Shown here one piece after another: positions 45,701-55,005 of a stretch of 64,000 nt of DNA. Each line of letters opens with the position of its first letter. Position 1 is the stretch's first letter. The stretch comes from Phialophora verrucosa (lineage: Eukaryota; Ascomycota; Eurotiomycetes; Chaetothyriales; Herpotrichiellaceae). The notes under the pieces were generated by a model that worked only from the letters and a program-made list of their open reading frames with translations, did no database searches and was not told the origin of the DNA. A program made the position numbers and the translations under genes. The stretch is taken from assembly GCA_002099365.1 (NCBI GenBank), contig MSED01000014.1, positions 1,178,001-1,242,000 of the forward strand, in the 5' to 3' direction.

Positions 45701-47558
45701 CGAACTGGTGCTTGGCAAGAATCCGCCCTTCGGTCACCAGTTGTTGAAGAAGCTGGAGTCGTTTCCCGATCTGAGGGTCTCGGTGAAGGAAACCGGTAGA
45801 GACATTCGACCGGGTAAAGGTGCGACAGTCAAGATGGTTGCCGAGATTGGTTTTCTGAACCAGGTACCACCACAGATCTTCAACAAGAAGCCATTCTCTG
45901 TGTGCTTCCTGGCTGAAGACTCGGATGGGACTCTACTTGAATTTCGGAGATTTGGTCCAAAGAAATTAGTGCATGGCGAGTTGGTATATTTGACTATATG
46001 TCTCACCAAGCCGACCAGTCATGTCAACTGCTACGTGATGTGCGATAATGTTGCAGGCACCAGCAAATATGCCGAGTTGAAGCTGTCGGATATTCCGTTG
46101 TCTACGTATCCGAAGCAACGACTTGAAGATAATTCAATCGACGGCACGAAGAAGCACATTCGCCCAGCTCAGGTGTCCAATTGCTACAAGGACGAGTTCG
46201 ACGATGGGGGGATCGATGACCAAGATCTGCTGGCTATTGACGCCAACGGCAGCGCGATTGAAGTCATCGAAGATATTGATGCGATCCTCGAAACCGAAGA
46301 TAAGAAGCAGAGCAGGCCGACAAAGCACAACCATGACGAAGACGCTGATGCTTCCGCATATCGAGAGCCTACCCAACTGCTCAATGGACGGTGGACTTGC
46401 CAACACGACTGCAATGAGCGGGACAAGAATTGTAAGCACAAATGCTGCAAAGAGGGTGTATCGAAGCCGAAACGTCGACCCAGGGCAGAAACAAAGGTCA
46501 AAGAGGAGGAGATAGGGCAGAAGAAGATAACATCTTTGGCGTCGATGCAACCAAAACTCAGGCCCGGCCAAGACGCCAAACACAAACCGGACAGCAAAAC
46601 CCAGGCAAAGCTTTCCGGTGTTCTCGCCACAGAATCAAAAGACAAACACCAAGGAAAGAGGGTCAGGAGCCTCGAAGAGCCGCAGCACGGAAGATACAGA
46701 AGCTCCAGCTCTGTAAAGGCCAACACCGCACAGTGCTCTGATGTGCCTGCCGCTAAACGGTCGAGGCTGTCGCAACATCAAGTAGCGCATTTCTGGGGAG
46801 ACGAACCGGATGTAGACTTCGAATCGGACCTCGAACTCACCCTCTCCCAAGCTCCTGGCAAACAGGTTTCTCCAAAGAACCCAGAGAAACATGATGCGAA
46901 GCTCGAGGAGGCCGACCACGACCTGTTCCCTTCCTTCGATGAAGATGACTTTTTCGACTTTTCCTTTCTAGATTCCGGTCCGTTGACCGACGTACTTTCC
47001 GGCACCGAACCAGCGCTCACAGTTGCGGACAAGCCAAGCATTGCCGGCCCAAGCGTCCGCGGGAAGGAGCCTACCATGCCGGACAACGACGATATTGATT
47101 TCCTGGCTTCAGATGTAGCCTTTGGGGGGTTTAACCCACCACTAGAACACGTAGCAATGTCGGATGTCCTCAAGAATGATAGAACGCACTCCCGGGGTCG
47201 GAGCAGCATTGGAATTCAGCGCCTAGGATGCTTGAGAGACAACATGGACTACATTGAGGACTCCTCCGGCATCCTAACGGACTTTGCTGAGCCTCCGAAG
47301 AAAGCGGAGGACCATGCCGATGATGCCTTTGTTGCGCAAGACCAAGGTCTCACTCCCAGCGCAGATACTCCTGCCGGATCGTCGATCAAGACGCCTGGGG
47401 ACCTAGAGAATGCTTCAAATGCTGAAGCGGCGATGGTTGAGAAGGAGACAGAAGCCGAGCGAGAGGAGAGATTGTTTGACGAAGACCAGAAGAAAAAGTG
47501 GGAAGGCATTGACCAGTGGATCTACGATGAGTTTCATGACTACGTTGAACTCGTTTGA
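42745..47558 (+). CDS. MER3: meiotic ATP-dependent DNA helicase Mer3/HFM1
   Basis: Predicted 1555 residues, exons 42745-44204, 44258-44439, 44486-45177 and 45225-47558. Superfamily-2 Ski2-like helicase: Walker A APTGSGKT (about 286-293), DEVH box (393-396), SATVPN motif III, and the motif VI region QMLGRAGRPQ. A winged helix, ratchet and Sec63-type domain follow. A Cys-rich knuckle (about 1168-1190; WTCQHDC, CKHKCC) typical of fungal HFM1 follows, then a long acidic disordered tail. Mer3 unwinds and stabilises recombination intermediates and promotes interfering crossovers with MutLbeta. Introns are 46-53 bases. It is intact with no frame breaks, and lies downstream of HOP1, 7 kb away and co-oriented. 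The first 240 residues are disordered. Confidence 0.95.
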
Positions 47559-47765
47559 GTGCATGTCATGGAGACGGCCAGGTGGACGGGAGCGAGCGAG
47601 TGACTGAGGCAACTTGTAAGTACATTGAGCACCCACGGCATTGACGAAATGTCAGACCCGAACTATGGACAAGTTGTACACACCATTGCGGTGATTTACA
47701 CATTTCGTCGTCGTTCTACGTGCTAGGCGTACTCCGATGAGCATTATGCCACCATAGACTTTTGC

Positions 47766-48890
47766 TTATGCGTCCTCCTGCTTCACAGCCTCGATCTCTT
47801 CCTCCTTGATATCCTCTCCCGCTTCCCCTTCCATTTTCTTTTGCCTAAAGGCCTTCCTCAAGTCACACTTCCCCAGATTCTTCCCGCCAGCCTTACACTC
47901 GTCACATTTCTTCCCATGCGTCACCAACAAGATATGCAACCCGTACTTATCCTCATCAGGGATCATAACATCTAAGTGCGCATGTGTCTCGTCCCTCGTG
48001 GCGGTCCTCGGCCTCCAGCCGAGCAGGCCGGTAATTCGCCAGACATGGGTATCTACCGCAAAGCTCTCCCTCTGCAGACAGAACAGCAGCACACAAGAGG
48101 CCGTCTTCGGGCCCACGCCCTGGAAACTCAGCATCTCAGCCATGGCGTCCTCGCTGCTCGCCTCGTGCAAATGATCGAGCGAATACAGCCCGTATTTCTG
48201 ATACACTTGGTTCAAGATGCTGAGAATGACCTTGCTTTTCACGGCGCTCAGCCCGCCACACTTGATGGCCTCTTGGAGTTTGGCCTGGCCGCCCGCGACG
48301 ATGGCGTCCCACTTGTCGCTGCGGCCGTAGACTTTGTCCATGCTTTTCTTGGCACGTGACGAGTTCACGTCGCTGGTGTTTTGGGAGAGGATCGTGCGCA
48401 CGAGAGCGTCGAGCACGGAGGGCGAGTCGCCGCAGCCCGCGCGGTCGGCGGAGGCGACTAGTTGGGTAGGACGGGTTCGTGGGCCATGTAGAGAGGAGAG
48501 GATGCGATGGGCGAGTTTGCACTCTTCGGGGGTGGGATGGTGGAAGTCCGGGAAGGGAGAGGTGTTTGCAAATTGAGCGTAGGACTTGAGTTTCTTGTCT
48601 TTCAGGTTGGATGGTGTTCTTTTCGTGGAGGAGGGAGATTTCTTGGAAGGGTCTGAGGGCGACACCGAGTCCAAAGGCGTGCCTTCTTCCTTGGTGACCT
48701 TTCTCCTTTTCGGCGTCTCCCTCTCCATCTCTGAGAGTGAGCGTGACCGCTTGGCGAGCGCTCCCGAGGGTTTCTTTATCGCAGCATCCTCGGGTTGCTG
48801 CTTCTTGACCGCTACATCCCCTGCTGTCGTAGAGGTGCTGCTCCTTGTAGCTCTCCGCACTGCCGGCGCCACCCTCGTGGCTCGGGACAT
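47766..48890 (-). CDS. HhH-GPD base-excision DNA glycosylase (endonuclease III-like)
   Basis: Predicted 374 residues from ATG at 48890; the frame is open to 49019. A basic, Ser/Thr-rich N-terminal region (1-110), probably nuclear, precedes the glycosylase fold. The segment TILSQNTSDVNS (about 166-177) resembles Nth LSAQ(A/T)TD. The helix-hairpin-helix FQGVGPKTASC carries Lys262 at the place of the Nth catalytic lysine. The essential Asp is Asp280 in VDTHVWRI. These point to removal of damaged bases, possibly with lyase activity. The C-terminal Cys cluster (CDECKAGGKNLGKC) has only three cysteines with unusual spacing, so an Nth-type iron-sulphur cluster is doubtful. This separates it from classical Ntg1/Nth1. 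Its exact substrate is unknown. Confidence 0.88.
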   Translation of the reverse strand: MSRATRVAPAVRRATRSSTSTTAGDVAVKKQQPEDAAIKKPSGALAKRSRSLSEMERETPKRRKVTKEEGTPLDSVSPSDPSKKSPSSTKRTPSNLKDKKLKSYAQFANTSPFPDFHHPTPEECKLAHRILSSLHGPRTRPTQLVASADRAGCGDSPSVLDALVRTILSQNTSDVNSSRAKKSMDKVYGRSDKWDAIVAGGQAKLQEAIKCGGLSAVKSKVILSILNQVYQKYGLYSLDHLHEASSEDAMAEMLSFQGVGPKTASCVLLFCLQRESFAVDTHVWRITGLLGWRPRTATRDETHAHLDVMIPDEDKYGLHILLVTHGKKCDECKAGGKNLGKCDLRKAFRQKKMEGEAGEDIKEEEIEAVKQEDA

Positions 48891-49437
48891 GGTGTTCGTG
48901 GTCGTAAGTGGAGATCTCTGCTTCGTGGCCTGATGCTCTAAGGCAGGTACTCGTAGCTTGTTGGGCAAAGGAAGGACTTGTCTGGCACCAAAGGGGCCGC
49001 TGTCTCTGTCGCCGCTCACATCGCGGATTGCATCGCAGTGTTGATGTCATGGACGGTACCTGCATGAGATCTGCAAGGTGCAGGGTCCCCTTGACGCCTT
49101 CCCTTTTTAAGACACGCTCGGTGTCTATCGCGATACTCTTCACACTCAGACGGACGCCTGTGTGATCGGATCTGACTGTGACATGGTGGTGAAGCGCATC
49201 GCATCGCATCGCATCCATCGACTGATGCAATATGGGAAGGCAGCAGAGCAAACATTCACAGCCTCATGGATGATTCACCTCCCTTGGCTGTGAACGGTCT
49301 CCCACCACCGTCAGCCCGTCTTCCTCTGCTGAAAAACGATGCCGCTCTCCTCAACGCACTACTCAACGCCCTCTTGAACGGCACACGGCGATACTTACGT
49401 GGCTTCTCCGGCTGGGCCCCTTCAGCCTCGAGTCACT
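48891..49437. other. divergent promoter region
   Basis: Lies between the glycosylase and the F-box-like gene. TACTCGTA at 48948-48955 is about 60 bases upstream of the glycosylase ATG. A short run of four GCATC units is at 49196-49215. No gene seen. Confidence 0.5.
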
Positions 49438-50877
49438 ATGGCTGCTTCTTCCGCTGACGATGGGCAGGCCAGATTGACATCTGAACCCGATGTGGCACCA
49501 GCGTCCTCTCCCAGACCAATCCGCGGATCCTTCTTCGATCTCCCTATCGAGCTACGAATGACGGTCTATGAGCTGCTCTTCTGCTTTCCAGGGGCCATCG
49601 TGCTCACTGTGGACGGAACCGGCCTGTTCAAACACAATGGGATCGATCCGGCTGCAGGAAAAGTACCCGTTGATGCGTTGCGAATGAACAGGAAGGTCTA
49701 CTTGGAGGCGTCACCAGTTCTGTACAAATGCAACACATTCGCATTGGATCTGCCCGCTCTGCGCGCCGGACTAGGGCGAACTCAGCCGATTTGCAAACTC
49801 GTCGAATCCCTCAAGGTTGATTGGACTGCAGAGCCGCTCTGGGGCTACGTTCAGACGGCCAAAGACGTCGCCAACAAAATGCCTGCACTGCGAAACCTGG
49901 AGTTGAAGTTTGAGGACCAATACCCACTCATGGCTGCATCTCTCGAATTCTGCTGCGCCATCATGGCTTGTGCACCTCTCCTCGAGAGTCCGGAACTTCG
50001 TCTCTGCGCTTGCCTCTCGGTGAACGACTCGTCAGACACAGTCCGGATGGACTACGATTCTGACACTCAGATCGGCATGGCCCTGAATAGACCCAGATCT
50101 ACCCTGTGGGACATCCGACCGCGACCAAGTTTCTACGTCAGCCCTCTCACCCGCAGCACTCTGCCTGAACTTTGCCTGATTCAGCTTACCGGCAAGATCT
50201 CACCCTCCCTGCTCCGCAAGATCGAGCAGCATGTGTGTGAGATGGGGGAGTGCACATGGATCAGGACCGTCGAGGAAGATGACCAACAACAAGCCGACGA
50301 AACAAACACGGGACGGCGCATCCGTCTGAGGTGGGGAAAGTCGGACCATCCTCGCGCTCGGCTGAGCAGGCAAGAAGTCGACATGCTCCAATTCTACCCC
50401 GAGCCCTCCAAGTCCGAGCAGAAGAAGTTGCAGGAGTTCTTCGGTTCGTCCCAGGTTGGTCGCATGTCTTCCGCAAGGGCCGGAAACGCCACCAGCGGGC
50501 AATCCACCACTGGCGGAGACCAAGCTGCACCCAACCCAGAAGCCTCTGTTCCCGACGCTGACAGACAAACGCGTGTTAATGAATGGGTTCTCGACCAAAA
50601 GGACATTATCACAGCCGCTCCCTCGTCCCCGACGACGTTGGTGCACTGCGGTCCAGCAACGTCTGTCCCTATCCGTAGCGCAGACGAAAATCTCCAAGCC
50701 CTCCGCGCCCTGCCCTTTTCGAACTACCACTCCGATCTCGCCGGCGAATACATGCACAAGAAGACCAAAGACGTCGAGGCAGCCTGGGCAGCCGTGTTCG
50801 GCATCTCCGCAAGCGACTTCAGCACCACTAACACCGATACTGAAACCGATCCTGGTACCGAGACCGCTAGTGAATGA
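49438..50877 (+). CDS. F-box-like fungal protein, unknown partner
   Basis: Predicted 479 residues, single exon, ATG at 49438; a GTG frame extends 13 codons upstream. After a short disordered lead, residues near 30-50 read FFDLPIELRMTVYELLF, the (F/L)xxLPxELRxxIY(E)LLF pattern of fungal F-box-like domains that often start large families of lineage-specific proteins. The following region (ALRMNRKVYLEASPVLYKCN) is the usual continuation in that family. The C-terminal half is Ser/Thr/Pro-rich and acidic with no recognised domain. An F-box-like start suggests Skp1 binding and ubiquitin-ligase targeting, but many members lack evidence for that. The function is not assigned further. Confidence 0.8.
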   Translation: MAASSADDGQARLTSEPDVAPASSPRPIRGSFFDLPIELRMTVYELLFCFPGAIVLTVDGTGLFKHNGIDPAAGKVPVDALRMNRKVYLEASPVLYKCNTFALDLPALRAGLGRTQPICKLVESLKVDWTAEPLWGYVQTAKDVANKMPALRNLELKFEDQYPLMAASLEFCCAIMACAPLLESPELRLCACLSVNDSSDTVRMDYDSDTQIGMALNRPRSTLWDIRPRPSFYVSPLTRSTLPELCLIQLTGKISPSLLRKIEQHVCEMGECTWIRTVEEDDQQQADETNTGRRIRLRWGKSDHPRARLSRQEVDMLQFYPEPSKSEQKKLQEFFGSSQVGRMSSARAGNATSGQSTTGGDQAAPNPEASVPDADRQTRVNEWVLDQKDIITAAPSSPTTLVHCGPATSVPIRSADENLQALRALPFSNYHSDLAGEYMHKKTKDVEAAWAAVFGISASDFSTTNTDTETDPGTETASE

Positions 50878-51694
50878 GGGAATGCATCAAGAATGCTCAA
50901 CCTGCATTTCCACGTCCCTGCTCTTGGTACAACGCCTGTTTCGGATGGAGGGAACAAGTGTGTCATTCATTCTCTTTTGTGGCGATATCGTCTTCGCAAT
51001 GTACGTACAGCGGGGGCCCGACGACGCAAGCATTCAGGATAAAAACGCACATGAAGATGGTGTACGTTGCATGATGTACGCTGTGTGCTCTGTATGCTGG
51101 GTATGAATCACGGGAGGTAGAGGCAGAGCAGAGGCAATGAAAATCTTCAGAACCACGCGCTCATGAATAACGTGCACACATGACGCAACCCACGATATGT
51201 AGTGATGTAGTGACACGAAAGGCTTTGCAGCGGGGGTGGAGGCGAAGGCCAAGGTAGAGTCCATTAAGAACCGTTAGTCTAGATACATGGTCATCCATCC
51301 GGAAAGCTGTGTTATCATACGAAGGGGCCTGGCCCCCAGCCTGTCTACCACCTTCTGAAGCTATGGCCGTAAAAGTCCCGCGTCGAGGTCGAGAATCCGG
51401 GTGAACTTCCCCCCAACCCAGTTAGCTTTCAAGATTTGTAGTCGTCACTGCGTGTAGTTGCGGCCAGAACCAAGGCGGTCTTGCCAGCATCTGTTGTTCT
51501 ATCATCACTCGTTCCCTGTTCTTCAAAGGCTGCGAATCGAACTTCGGCGGCATACGCCTGGGCGCCGCGCCCTGTGTTCGAGCTCGATAATTATTGCACC
51601 GTCGTCGGACTCTGTCGATGGCAGCGCCTGCATACGCCCAATATCCTTCGTCTCAACTCCATCCTCCCTACCGGGTATATGGTCTGACAACTCC
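50878..51694. other. 3' intergenic between convergent genes
   Basis: About 800 bases between the end of the F-box-like gene and the end of the Gag1-like gene. No supported gene or structured element. Confidence 0.5.
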
Positions 51695-53089
51695 CTAGTG
51701 TAATACCAACCCTTTATTCAACTCAACATTCCGGTCTAGGCCCGCTTGGTCTTTCTCGCTGAACTCAATTCCCAGCTCGTCCAGGCCGTCGGTACTGCTC
51801 ATGGCGCCGCCCAGGAGAGAACCCATTCTGCGCATCATGCCGATACTTCGACGGATGCTGCTTCTGCGGCCCGATTCATCGTCGTTTGCGCGGCTGCTGC
51901 CTACCACGGCGACTTCTCCGTCGTTTTGCTTGTCCGGGTGTTCCTTCCGCCATTTTGCAAAGGTGGAGGATTTTCGCCCTCTCTTGACGTCTGCCGCGAG
52001 CGGAGCACTGGGCTGAGGAGGCCAATTGCCCTCGGATTTCCAGCCTTCCACAAGAGCGGGGATCATATGGCTGAGGGGGATGGGGACATTGGGAGACAGT
52101 CCTTGCACCACTATTTTGCTGTAGATGGTCGGATACGCGGCGGGTTTGATCTGTTCGCTGATGATATCATCTTTCGCCAGCATTGGTGGGTATATAGGAA
52201 GCCACGGGCCTGGCTCGGTATTCGAGGATGACGGGGGTGCCGGTACCGTGGTGGTGGAGAAAGGCGTAAGGGGAGTGCTGGGTTCGCCAGTTGTGTTCGT
52301 CGCGGTGCGGGTGGTGACGCCGCCCGGAGAAGCCACTTCCACGCTGTCTATGCTGGAACATTCCAGAGTGGGAGAGATTGGGGAGGCCGGCCAGCTTGAG
52401 CCGCCGTCTGTCGAAAGCGACAGGGAGTGGGAATGAGTGTGTGGGTGGGAACGAGGGCTGGGGTCCGCCGTCTTGTCCCGGACAAAAACCTGGGACAGAC
52501 GGGACTTGTAGGATGGTCGCTTTGTCGTCGGAGAGGGTCGTCTCTCGGTAGGTTTGTTGCTGCACGGCCTATGCTGTAATGCTCCCGTCCATGCATCCCG
52601 CCTTTCCTGCCATATTCTTAATCCTTCGTTGAACGCCATCTCTTCTTCCAGCTGCTTCCTGCGTTTTCTTCTGCGGTCCGCCACGACGTCTCCGACCGTG
52701 TCAGGACTTTCGAACTTGTAAGGGTCGCTCTTTGATCGTCGCTTGTTATGGTGGACCTCGGCTTCAAGGTCGGACTGGGCTTCTTCTCGCAGGCGGAACG
52801 AGATGGGTTCCCGAGGCGGCATTCTCTTGTTGTCGCCTCCTGGTGATTCTGGTGGCAGATTCGGCCAGTCCCAGTCGTCTCGGACTAGAGACAGTATCAT
52901 TCGTCTCGCGGCCCGCGAGGCCTCTGTTTTCGACAGTGGGTCGACCGTCACTGGAGCGGGCTGAGCAGAATCCGCGGGTTGCGAGCTCGCACTAGAACCT
53001 TTGCGCAGGCGCTGCGTGAGGTTGTGGATAAAGGGGGCTGCTCCATGGCTGTGGCCATCGACAGACGGTCGAGGTGAAGACTGAGACAT
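51695..53089 (-). CDS. Gag1-like clamp / DUF4050-type protein
   Basis: 464 residues, single exon. Ordered-looking segments are SRAARRMILSLVRDDWDWPN near residue 60, a charged helix rich in Arg and Glu (RRRKRRKQLEEEMAFNEGLRI, broken here by no stop), and a block near 330-370 (TIYSKIVVQGLSPNVPIPLSHMIP in two parts, then LVEGWKSEGNWPP). I take these as the conserved core of the fungal DUF4050/Gag1-like family, from memory and without a search. The rest is Ser/Pro/Thr-rich and disordered. The C-terminus holds RRSSIRRSIGMMRRMGSLLGG, a basic amphipathic stretch that could contact membrane. The biochemical role is unclear. Confidence 0.72.
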   Translation of the reverse strand: MSQSSPRPSVDGHSHGAAPFIHNLTQRLRKGSSASSQPADSAQPAPVTVDPLSKTEASRAARRMILSLVRDDWDWPNLPPESPGGDNKRMPPREPISFRLREEAQSDLEAEVHHNKRRSKSDPYKFESPDTVGDVVADRRRKRRKQLEEEMAFNEGLRIWQERRDAWTGALQHRPCSNKPTERRPSPTTKRPSYKSRLSQVFVRDKTADPSPRSHPHTHSHSLSLSTDGGSSWPASPISPTLECSSIDSVEVASPGGVTTRTATNTTGEPSTPLTPFSTTTVPAPPSSSNTEPGPWLPIYPPMLAKDDIISEQIKPAAYPTIYSKIVVQGLSPNVPIPLSHMIPALVEGWKSEGNWPPQPSAPLAADVKRGRKSSTFAKWRKEHPDKQNDGEVAVVGSSRANDDESGRRSSIRRSIGMMRRMGSLLGGAMSSTDGLDELGIEFSEKDQAGLDRNVELNKGLVLH

Positions 53090-53565
53090 GGAGATGGTGG
53101 GCGGAAGAGGTGGCGGAGAGCTCCGGTGAAGGGTATTTGAGAATGTGGGGTGAGAGACAGAAGAAGCAGCGTCGAATATCGGAATATGGCGTACTCGTAG
53201 ATGAGACTCGCATGCCAGACGATGGGAAGAAGAAGGCTGAGGTGGTCACATTACACGGCAAGACAAGAAGCACACGATCAATGGCAGTTTGCCTTGTAAG
53301 GAAGTCCAGAGCCCAGAGCCCACAATGCAAAAAGGCGGAACCCCACGACCTTTTAACTGGGAGCCGGGATCACCGGACTGCGCTGAGAGCCTAGGCGATT
53401 ACGCAAGCCCATTCGTCGTGACCTATTGGTTTCTTCGGCGCCTCTCCGCAAATCGTTTAAGCTTTCGACTCCCTGCTTGCGCAAAATCTGGGGTATGTTG
53501 CGACTTGTCCGCGGGGGGAGAAAGCTGCTGCTTGCGGGTGTCATGTCCCTGCAGGATGGCGATGG
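53090..53565. other. intergenic
   Basis: Promoter of the Gag1-like gene and 3' end of the next gene. One TACTCGTA is at 53192-53199, about 105 bases upstream of the Gag1-like start. Confidence 0.5.
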
Positions 53566-54072
53566 CTATCCTTGATCATCCTGTCCTTGATTTCGCCCCA
53601 TCTCCACGTCCGTCTTTCGAGCTCTCTCCAGCTGCCTAAGCTCTGTCAACAGCCTCAATCGCCATGAGAGTGGCCGTCTTCCAGGTGCCAATTCCAATCC
53701 TGCCAATCCAGCTAGCACGTCGCTGCTGAATCGACTGGATAGGTGAAAACGGGGCAACACTTCTTCCGAACCAAGTTTAACGTAGGCTGGTGCCGGTCGC
53801 GTGATGTACTGCACTCTTGAGCGTTCGACATAGATCGGCTGAGGAGAGATGGTTGCGTGGTTGTGCGGGCGAATCCGGAGCCAGCGGTGTATTCGAAAAA
53901 GCCAGAATGGAGACGCAAGGTATGAGTATCGCAAAATCCACGCGATACAGACGATGATACATATGGCGATCCCTACCCAAGCTCCAGGGGAATGAGGGCT
54001 GTGCTGATTGTGATGCTGTGCGGATGAGATGCTCCCGAACGAGGGCGAGACTGGTGCGGCGGGTGCGGACAT
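53566..54072 (-). CDS. small single-pass membrane protein, unknown function
   Basis: 168 residues, single exon. A Ser/Pro/His-rich N-terminus of about 30 residues is followed by one hydrophobic helix (AWVGIAICIIVCIAWIL, about 31-48) and aromatic-rich YLASPFWLF. A basic, mostly hydrophilic C-terminal part then includes an Arg-rich helix (LSWRLRLLTELRQLERARK). No signal-peptide cleavage site is obvious, so an anchored or tail-out topology is likely. I do not recognise a family. The hydrophobic segment and consistent composition favour a real gene, but no homology supports it here. It is co-oriented with the Gag1-like gene. Confidence 0.55.
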   Translation of the reverse strand: MSAPAAPVSPSFGSISSAQHHNQHSPHSPGAWVGIAICIIVCIAWILRYSYLASPFWLFRIHRWLRIRPHNHATISPQPIYVERSRVQYITRPAPAYVKLGSEEVLPRFHLSSRFSSDVLAGLAGLELAPGRRPLSWRLRLLTELRQLERARKTDVEMGRNQGQDDQG

Positions 54073-55005
54073 TCTTCTGAGATCCGGTGGGCTTCAGTGG
54101 CTTGATGCTTCAAATGCGGCCTGGTCTCTATGAGTGCCAGCTAGGCGAACGGAATGAAGCTTGAAGTTATGACAGCCCTTTTGCCAGGCCGAAGCGAAAT
54201 ACGACTGCGCCATCAACTTGTCACTGCAAAGTGAAGGCTGGTGAATATACAAGAACTGACGCAATAAAGCTCTAGCCAGGCTCGCCGCCTCGCTATTCAC
54301 CGTACTGAATCGCACCCGCAAGCTTCAAGGCTGTGAACGATAGTAGTAACAAGGCTGTCCTTCACGAAGCGCTTTCAAGTATGGGATTCTGCCCGGTGAC
54401 TGTTGAAAACGGAGCACACAGTTCTCGAACTAGCTCGCGGATCTGGCACCGCAGGGCGAAACTGGAAAAGGCAGAACCATTAAGAGTTCACGTCTAGTCC
54501 ACGTCTAAACGGGTGAAAGTGCTCAGGCTCGCGAACAGTGACTGAGCGCAGCGGAGCAGAGAGGACTGGCAAACGACAAGAGGAAATGGGACAACGAGAC
54601 ACGATCAAGGCTTCATCAGTCTCCCCCTTGATCACCTCGACATTTCTTTTGTGTATCTAGGTACGAATGGGACCTGGTATCGACACTGTGTACAAATCCA
54701 ACCCCGTTCTCAACTACGGCCGCGGTTCGCTGTACAATCCAATGCGCAACGAGGTTGGGCAGCATGCGGACTCTCGCGCGCCACATCTATGACAGACCAT
54801 AATCGTTCAGAGAGTTCCTGTCATCAGGTCCTGTGCAGCTAAATGGAAATGTCTTCTGGTACAAGTGGAACCCCAAGATATCTACACGCTCAAGGTAACG
54901 CCTCTTATCATAACGCGTTGTCCTTGTGGTTCCTTTCCCGCCCTGGTCTATGGCCCTATCTCCATTCCATATCGCAAATGGTAGAAACCCTTCTGCTCTA
55001 CATCT
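54073..55005. other. intergenic
   Basis: About 0.9 kb between co-oriented minus-strand genes. Only short featureless frames; nothing recognised. Confidence 0.5.
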
